9,379 nucleotides of DNA from Fidelibacterota bacterium (GTDB lineage: Bacteria > Fidelibacterota > UBA2242 > JAFGTP01): NCBI GenBank assembly GCA_021734005.1, contig JAIPJV010000060.1, positions 1 to 9,379 on the forward strand, in the 5' to 3' direction. The notes under the pieces were generated by a model. It made no database searches. It saw only the letters and a program-made list of their open reading frames with translations, and had not been told where the DNA came from. This document shows positions 5,908-9,379 of the stretch, piece after piece (positions within the stretch are counted from its first letter, which is position 1; every line of letters begins with the position of its first letter). The translations under genes and the position numbers were made by a program.

Positions 5908-7272
5908 CTATTTTAATTCCTGCAATTTCATAACCATTTCTTTTGCCTTCTGTTCCTGGCCGGTTTTGGCAAAAAGACCGGCTTTTCTTTTCATAGCGAG
6001 AATATTATCGGCATCGATATTTAGAATTTGATCATAGAATGTTAGGGCAATTTTATATTTCCCCTTTTTAATCAATAATTTACCCTGTTTCTGTAAAAAG
6101 TCAAGATCAACCTCATCCCAAATACTACAATTTTGCAGAATATTTTTTAACTCTTTCCAATCGCCTGTTTGATTTGCCAGCCGAATCAAATTTTTTCGAA
6201 CTGGCTTATTTTTATTGTTTTTTTGCAGGGCTTTATTGAAATAAATTTTCGCTTGTGTAAAATCTTCTTTCGAGGCATACAATTCTCCAATAACATTCTG
6301 GATTTTATCGGCTTCAATCAGTACATCAGTGGATATATTTTTACCGGATTTCTGGATTAGGCGACCGTTTTTCAAAATGGTTTTCAAATTCTGAATAGCA
6401 GAATCAGTCTCTTGTCTTGCCCGGGCCAATTTATATTTGAGATAGAATGCAGCCACCTGCTTTTCAGTAATCTTAATGGATTTCTCAATGTAATTTTCTG
6501 CTCCCGGGAGTTTATTTTGTTTGAAAAGTTCCTCGCTGAGAACATTCAATAATGAGGCTGTCATATTAGGAGGCAGGGTGTCAAGCTGGTAGGCTTTTTT
6601 ATAATGGTGAATAGCTTTTTCTTGTTGACCATTCATTCCATAAAATTGTCCAAGCGTGTAATGGGCGTAGGCATTTTCCGGCTCCTCTTCAACCATTTTG
6701 GTAAGCAATTTTTTATTACGGGATTGTTTTTTAGCCTCTCTGTCACCGGTAAAACTATAACCTGTGTGGAAAATATTGACACCTGAATTTCGAATCTCAC
6801 CATCTAATTTTTTAATACTGGGAGAAATTTGCTCGTGAATGCGTCCGGAAAAATGGACTCCCTGATGATTGGTAAAAAGCCGATGAGCATCGGAAATTAT
6901 TACAGTTTTTTGATCTTTTTGCAAATTTTGAATTTGGACTTTATAGGCTACCGGCTTATTTTCATTTTGTAACAACTTTTTTAAATTTTCCTGTGACTCC
7001 GGCATTAATCTCTCATCAGCATCCATCCACAATATCCAGTCGCCGTTTGCATATTGCAGCGAGTGATTGCGGGCTTTTGCAAAGTGATTTTGCCATTTGA
7101 AATTATAGACTTCGGCTCCAAATTTATTGGCAATCGAGAGTGTCTGGTCACTGGAACCAGTATCAACAATCACCATTTGGTCGGCAATGTCCTTTACACT
7201 GTGAAGGCAGTCAGCCAGTGATTCGGCCTCATTTTTTACAATCATGCATAAGGATAGGCTATTTTTTTTCAT
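5908..7272 (-). CDS. GT2 glycosyltransferase with C-terminal TPR tail
   Basis: Residues 5-100 are a GT-A family 2 domain: LSLCMIVKNEAESLADCL (6-23), VIVDTGSSDQT (34-44), FKWQNHFAKARNHSL (58-72) and NGDWILWMDADERL (76-89), whose D84-x-D86 is the metal/nucleotide-sugar motif. RIHEQI (144-149) and HTGYSF (169-174) are typical of the group related to SunS and other inverting GT2 enzymes. Residues about 195-454 hold TPR-like helices (YAHYTLGQFYGMNGQQEKAI; AKIYFNKALQ), a likely partner-binding tail. The acceptor is unknown. No signal peptide or membrane segment is visible, so it is probably cytoplasmic. It ends the leftward gene group, 18 nt after the CRP-like gene; no good Shine-Dalgarno precedes its ATG, so it may depend on coupling. 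Position next to flagellar genes allows a role in flagellin or surface glycosylation, but this is unproven. Confidence 0.9.
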   Translation of the reverse strand: MKKNSLSLCMIVKNEAESLADCLHSVKDIADQMVIVDTGSSDQTLSIANKFGAEVYNFKWQNHFAKARNHSLQYANGDWILWMDADERLMPESQENLKKLLQNENKPVAYKVQIQNLQKDQKTVIISDAHRLFTNHQGVHFSGRIHEQISPSIKKLDGEIRNSGVNIFHTGYSFTGDREAKKQSRNKKLLTKMVEEEPENAYAHYTLGQFYGMNGQQEKAIHHYKKAYQLDTLPPNMTASLLNVLSEELFKQNKLPGAENYIEKSIKITEKQVAAFYLKYKLARARQETDSAIQNLKTILKNGRLIQKSGKNISTDVLIEADKIQNVIGELYASKEDFTQAKIYFNKALQKNNKNKPVRKNLIRLANQTGDWKELKNILQNCSIWDEVDLDFLQKQGKLLIKKGKYKIALTFYDQILNIDADNILAMKRKAGLFAKTGQEQKAKEMVMKLQELK

Positions 7273-7290
7273 GGTGGATTTAGAATTTTA

Positions 7291-7986
7291 TTAATTCTGC
7301 AATATTTTTCTGATTTTTTCAAATCCAGGATTTGCCTGAAAATTTCCTTTCCGGCAGAATTCTGCAAATTGTTTTAATGCTGAAATATCATTAATCTGAA
7401 ATAATCGGTCTTTGGATTCATTCTTAATATTTTCAGCTAAATAGGTTTGCGATAATTTTGCAAGGAGCATATCAATTTCCTGATAAGAAGTCGCCATTAA
7501 AAAAGCTAATTCTTTTATAAGGCTCTGCCATTCTATTGATAATTTTTTGGTATTGCTCTGTGATTTAGATTTTACAATCAGATAAATACTATAGATTGTC
7601 CGTGGAATTTGATAAGTATTTTCGGCTGCTAACTGCTTATGATCCATGGCTCGCAAACGTTCAACCAGAATATTGTAGAAAGTCTGCATCCATTGGGGAA
7701 CTTTATCAAGCAGGTATTTAAATCTTAGATCGCTTATCTCCAGGCAGGTAACTTCTATCAGAGCTCTAACTGAAGCTGTTCTTGGTTTGCGGTCGATTAG
7801 GGCCATTTCCCCAAAAATAGATCCCGGACTTAATTTTGCCAGAACGACTTTTTGTCCGCCTTTTTTTACGAAGACTTCGACTTCTCCACTTTGCAGAACA
7901 AACATTGAATGGCCGGAATCACCTTCTTCAAAGATGATCTCATCTTTATTGAATTTTCGCTCAGCCTGTTGTTTGGTGAATTCCAT
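7291..7986 (-). CDS. CRP/FNR-type cyclic nucleotide-binding protein
   Basis: The first 110 residues are a cNMP-binding beta-barrel: FNKDEIIFEEGDSGHSMFVL (12-31), QSGEVEVFV (32-40), then the phosphate-binding cassette FGEMALIDRKPRTASVRA (58-75) with intact Glu60, Arg69 and Thr70. A long helix (about 96-122) follows as in CRP dimers. The C-terminal part (about 127-231) lies where the DNA-binding winged helix should be (LIKELAFLMATSYQEIDMLL at 156-175, a possible helix-turn-helix) but lacks a clear basic recognition helix, so DNA binding is uncertain. Ligand and targets are unknown. I chose ATG at 7986 because EFTKQQAERKFNKDEI is a normal start for this fold and ACAGG lies about 9 nt upstream; an in-frame TTG at 8013 would add 9 residues without a ribosome site. 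It is followed after 18 nt by the GT2 gene. Confidence 0.9.
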   Translation of the reverse strand: MEFTKQQAERKFNKDEIIFEEGDSGHSMFVLQSGEVEVFVKKGGQKVVLAKLSPGSIFGEMALIDRKPRTASVRALIEVTCLEISDLRFKYLLDKVPQWMQTFYNILVERLRAMDHKQLAAENTYQIPRTIYSIYLIVKSKSQSNTKKLSIEWQSLIKELAFLMATSYQEIDMLLAKLSQTYLAENIKNESKDRLFQINDISALKQFAEFCRKGNFQANPGFEKIRKILQN

Positions 7987-8072
7987 TTTCAATAGCCTGT
8001 AATTTGTCTGCAATTGGATTGAGATACGAACTTAAATTTCTCATAAAAGCAATCTGAAGATAGAAAACTTTC

Positions 8073-9014
8073 CTACTGATTTAAAAAATCCCGGGCTTTG
8101 GCGTTGTTCGGCTCTTTTTCAAGAACAGTTTCTGCAAATTTGTGAGCCTGCTTTTGATTGCCGAGATTTAGATTGACTTCTGCCAGGTTGATCAGAGCTT
8201 TTATGTCTTCTGGATTCTGATCAATGATCTGATTGTAAATCTTGCGGCTCTGATCAAATTTTTTCAATTTCTTATATGTCCTTGCCAGATTATGATGGGC
8301 ATTTGTAAAATCTGAATTACAATTGAGAGCAGCAATAAAGGATTTTTTAGCATTTTCTAAATTATCATTTTCCATGAAGATATTACCTGCCAAATTATAG
8401 GCTTTGGCATGGTTAGGATTACTGGCCAAAAGTTCATTTATGATCATAAAGGCTTGATCATTTTCACCTTTCTGGTGGGCTGAGAGGGCTTTCTCAAAAA
8501 GCTCGTCCTGGTGACCGGGCTGTCGTGTATTGTATTGTTGACGGGCCCGTAATTTTGGCAGGAGGTCCATCAATTTTTGAGCCTGTTCATTGTCTGGGTC
8601 CAGTTTGAAAACCTGCTTGCAATAGGCTTCAGCATTATCCAGGCGACCGGCTTCTGCTGAAAGGTGAGCCAGACGCAGAATAGCGGGAATGTATTCAGTG
8701 TGATTTTCCAGAATACGAGCAAAGGCTTTGACTCCATTTTCATAATCTTCCATTGCGATCAAGGTCTCTCCGTAATTATGTTGGGCGTCTATTAAGGTGT
8801 GATCATTTCGAATAGCAGCGGAAAAGCTATCCCGGGCTTTTTCCAGTTGTTCTCTTTCATAAAATATTATTCCGGCCATATTCAGAGCCCGGGAATTTTT
8901 GGGGTTTTTCTCCAGAATTTTTTCCAGATATTCCATAGCTGCCTGATTGTCCTGATCCTGTTTGGCTGCCATTGCTTTATCGAGTAAGTCGCTTTCAAAA
9001 TCGTCTTTAACCAT
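8073..9014 (-). CDS. TPR-repeat protein with internal duplication
   Basis: This 313-aa protein consists almost only of TPR units (for example ALNMAGIIFYEREQLEKARD and AYNLAGNIFMENDNLENAKK), so it is a protein-protein interaction scaffold with no enzymatic domain, signal peptide or membrane helix. Residues about 10-151 and 172-313 are two copies of the same four-repeat block, aligned without gaps at an offset of 162 residues and joined by a polar linker (about 152-170, ending TRQPGHQDE). Its ATG overlaps the upstream TPR gene's stop by 8 bp (9007-9014), with AAAGGA just upstream, so the two are probably translationally coupled. About 86 bp separate it from the CRP-like gene. The partner is unknown; co-transcription with a GT2-TPR gene suggests a shared pathway, but nothing in the sequence shows which. 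Confidence 0.9.
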   Translation of the reverse strand: MVKDDFESDLLDKAMAAKQDQDNQAAMEYLEKILEKNPKNSRALNMAGIIFYEREQLEKARDSFSAAIRNDHTLIDAQHNYGETLIAMEDYENGVKAFARILENHTEYIPAILRLAHLSAEAGRLDNAEAYCKQVFKLDPDNEQAQKLMDLLPKLRARQQYNTRQPGHQDELFEKALSAHQKGENDQAFMIINELLASNPNHAKAYNLAGNIFMENDNLENAKKSFIAALNCNSDFTNAHHNLARTYKKLKKFDQSRKIYNQIIDQNPEDIKALINLAEVNLNLGNQKQAHKFAETVLEKEPNNAKARDFLNQ

Positions 9015-9379
9015 TATTTATCCTTTCCTCATTTTTACTCAAATTATTCCTACTACTTTTTTCAGTTGGATAATCTTTGCGAATGATCGTTTCAGCGTAT
9101 TGATGGGCCTGCTCAGTATTATCCAGTTGGGTGTGAAGATTAATTAAGTGTTGCAGACTCTTGCGGTCTTCGGGGAATTCTTTGATAATTTTTTCAAATA
9201 CCTGAAGTGCTTCATTGTGTTTTCCCATTCTGGAAAGAGCCAGGCCCAAATTGCGGCGGGCATTAATATAATCGGGTTTCAAACTGAGCGCTTTTTTGAA
9301 AAGATTGTAGGCCCGTTCCGGACCTCCATAATTGAATGAAATCTTGCCCAATAAATTATAAGCATAGTAATAGGAAGGA
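9007..9379 (-). CDS. TPR-repeat protein, 5' end outside window
   Basis: The frame is open to the right edge, so only the C-terminal 123 residues are visible. A TTG at 9349-9351 could be read as a start, but TPR-like sequence continues upstream of it (SYYYAYNLLGKISFNYGG), so the true start is beyond the window. The visible part holds about three TPR units (AYNLFKKALSLKPDYINARR; NLGLALSRMGKHNEALQVFE) and a polar tail ending EERINNG. Its last repeat (EQAHQYAETIIRKDYP) resembles the last repeat of the next gene (KQAHKFAETVLEKEP), suggesting the two genes are paralogues. The stop overlaps the next start by 8 bp. What domain, if any, precedes the TPRs cannot be seen. Confidence 0.85.
   Translation of the reverse strand, partial: PSYYYAYNLLGKISFNYGGPERAYNLFKKALSLKPDYINARRNLGLALSRMGKHNEALQVFEKIIKEFPEDRKSLQHLINLHTQLDNTEQAHQYAETIIRKDYPTEKSSRNNLSKNEERINNG

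Overview
The window is a low-GC bacterial locus (roughly 37% GC by eye, with a much more AT-rich intergenic stretch at about 1100-1410). It is built around the flagellar filament genes. Strong Shine-Dalgarno sites (GGAGG before the flagellin gene, AAAGGA before the TPR gene at 9014) argue against a typical Bacteroidetes. The filament-gene layout, the many TPR proteins and the extended FlgM-like protein would fit a flagellated low-GC Gram-negative lineage near the Calditrichota/KSB1 or FCB radiation. That placement is an impression from sequence style and no search was run.

Left part (1-1068, minus): the 5' part of a TPR-glycosyltransferase fusion that runs off the left edge. It has about six TPRs followed by the start of a GT41/GT9-like domain. 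It diverges from the flagellin gene across a 487-bp intergenic region. That region carries a good sigma-28-type promoter (1410-1436), a leader hairpin and a perfect ribosome binding site.

Centre (1556-5846, plus): a compact flagellin (fliC/hag, 277 aa) ends at a strong intrinsic terminator. It is followed by a tight cluster: fliS (flagellin chaperone), fliD (filament cap), flaG, a small coiled-coil protein that is probably a FliT/FlgN-type export chaperone, and a 181-aa protein read here as a FlgM-type anti-sigma-28 factor whose C-terminal module is present twice in tandem. A second strong terminator (5801-5846) closes this cluster. The set forms a coherent late-filament module: filament subunit, its chaperone, cap, length/assembly accessory, export chaperone and the likely regulator of sigma-28.

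Right part (5908-9379, minus, convergent): four genes transcribed leftwards. In transcription order they are a truncated TPR protein, a 313-aa TPR protein overlapping it by 8 bp, a CRP/FNR-type cyclic-nucleotide-binding protein, and a GT2 glycosyltransferase with a C-terminal TPR tail. The filament module is therefore flanked on both sides by TPR-linked glycosyltransferases of two different folds. The working hypothesis is a flagellin- or surface-glycosylation neighbourhood in which TPR domains act as substrate adaptors. This is inference from architecture and position.

Most notable: the duplicated FlgM-like module, the FlmG-like TPR-glycosyltransferase divergent from flagellin, an exact-register 162-residue internal duplication in the 313-aa TPR protein, and a leader with three GGA motifs about 20 nt apart that could be a CsrA target. 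No tRNA, rRNA, CRISPR array or insertion sequence was seen.
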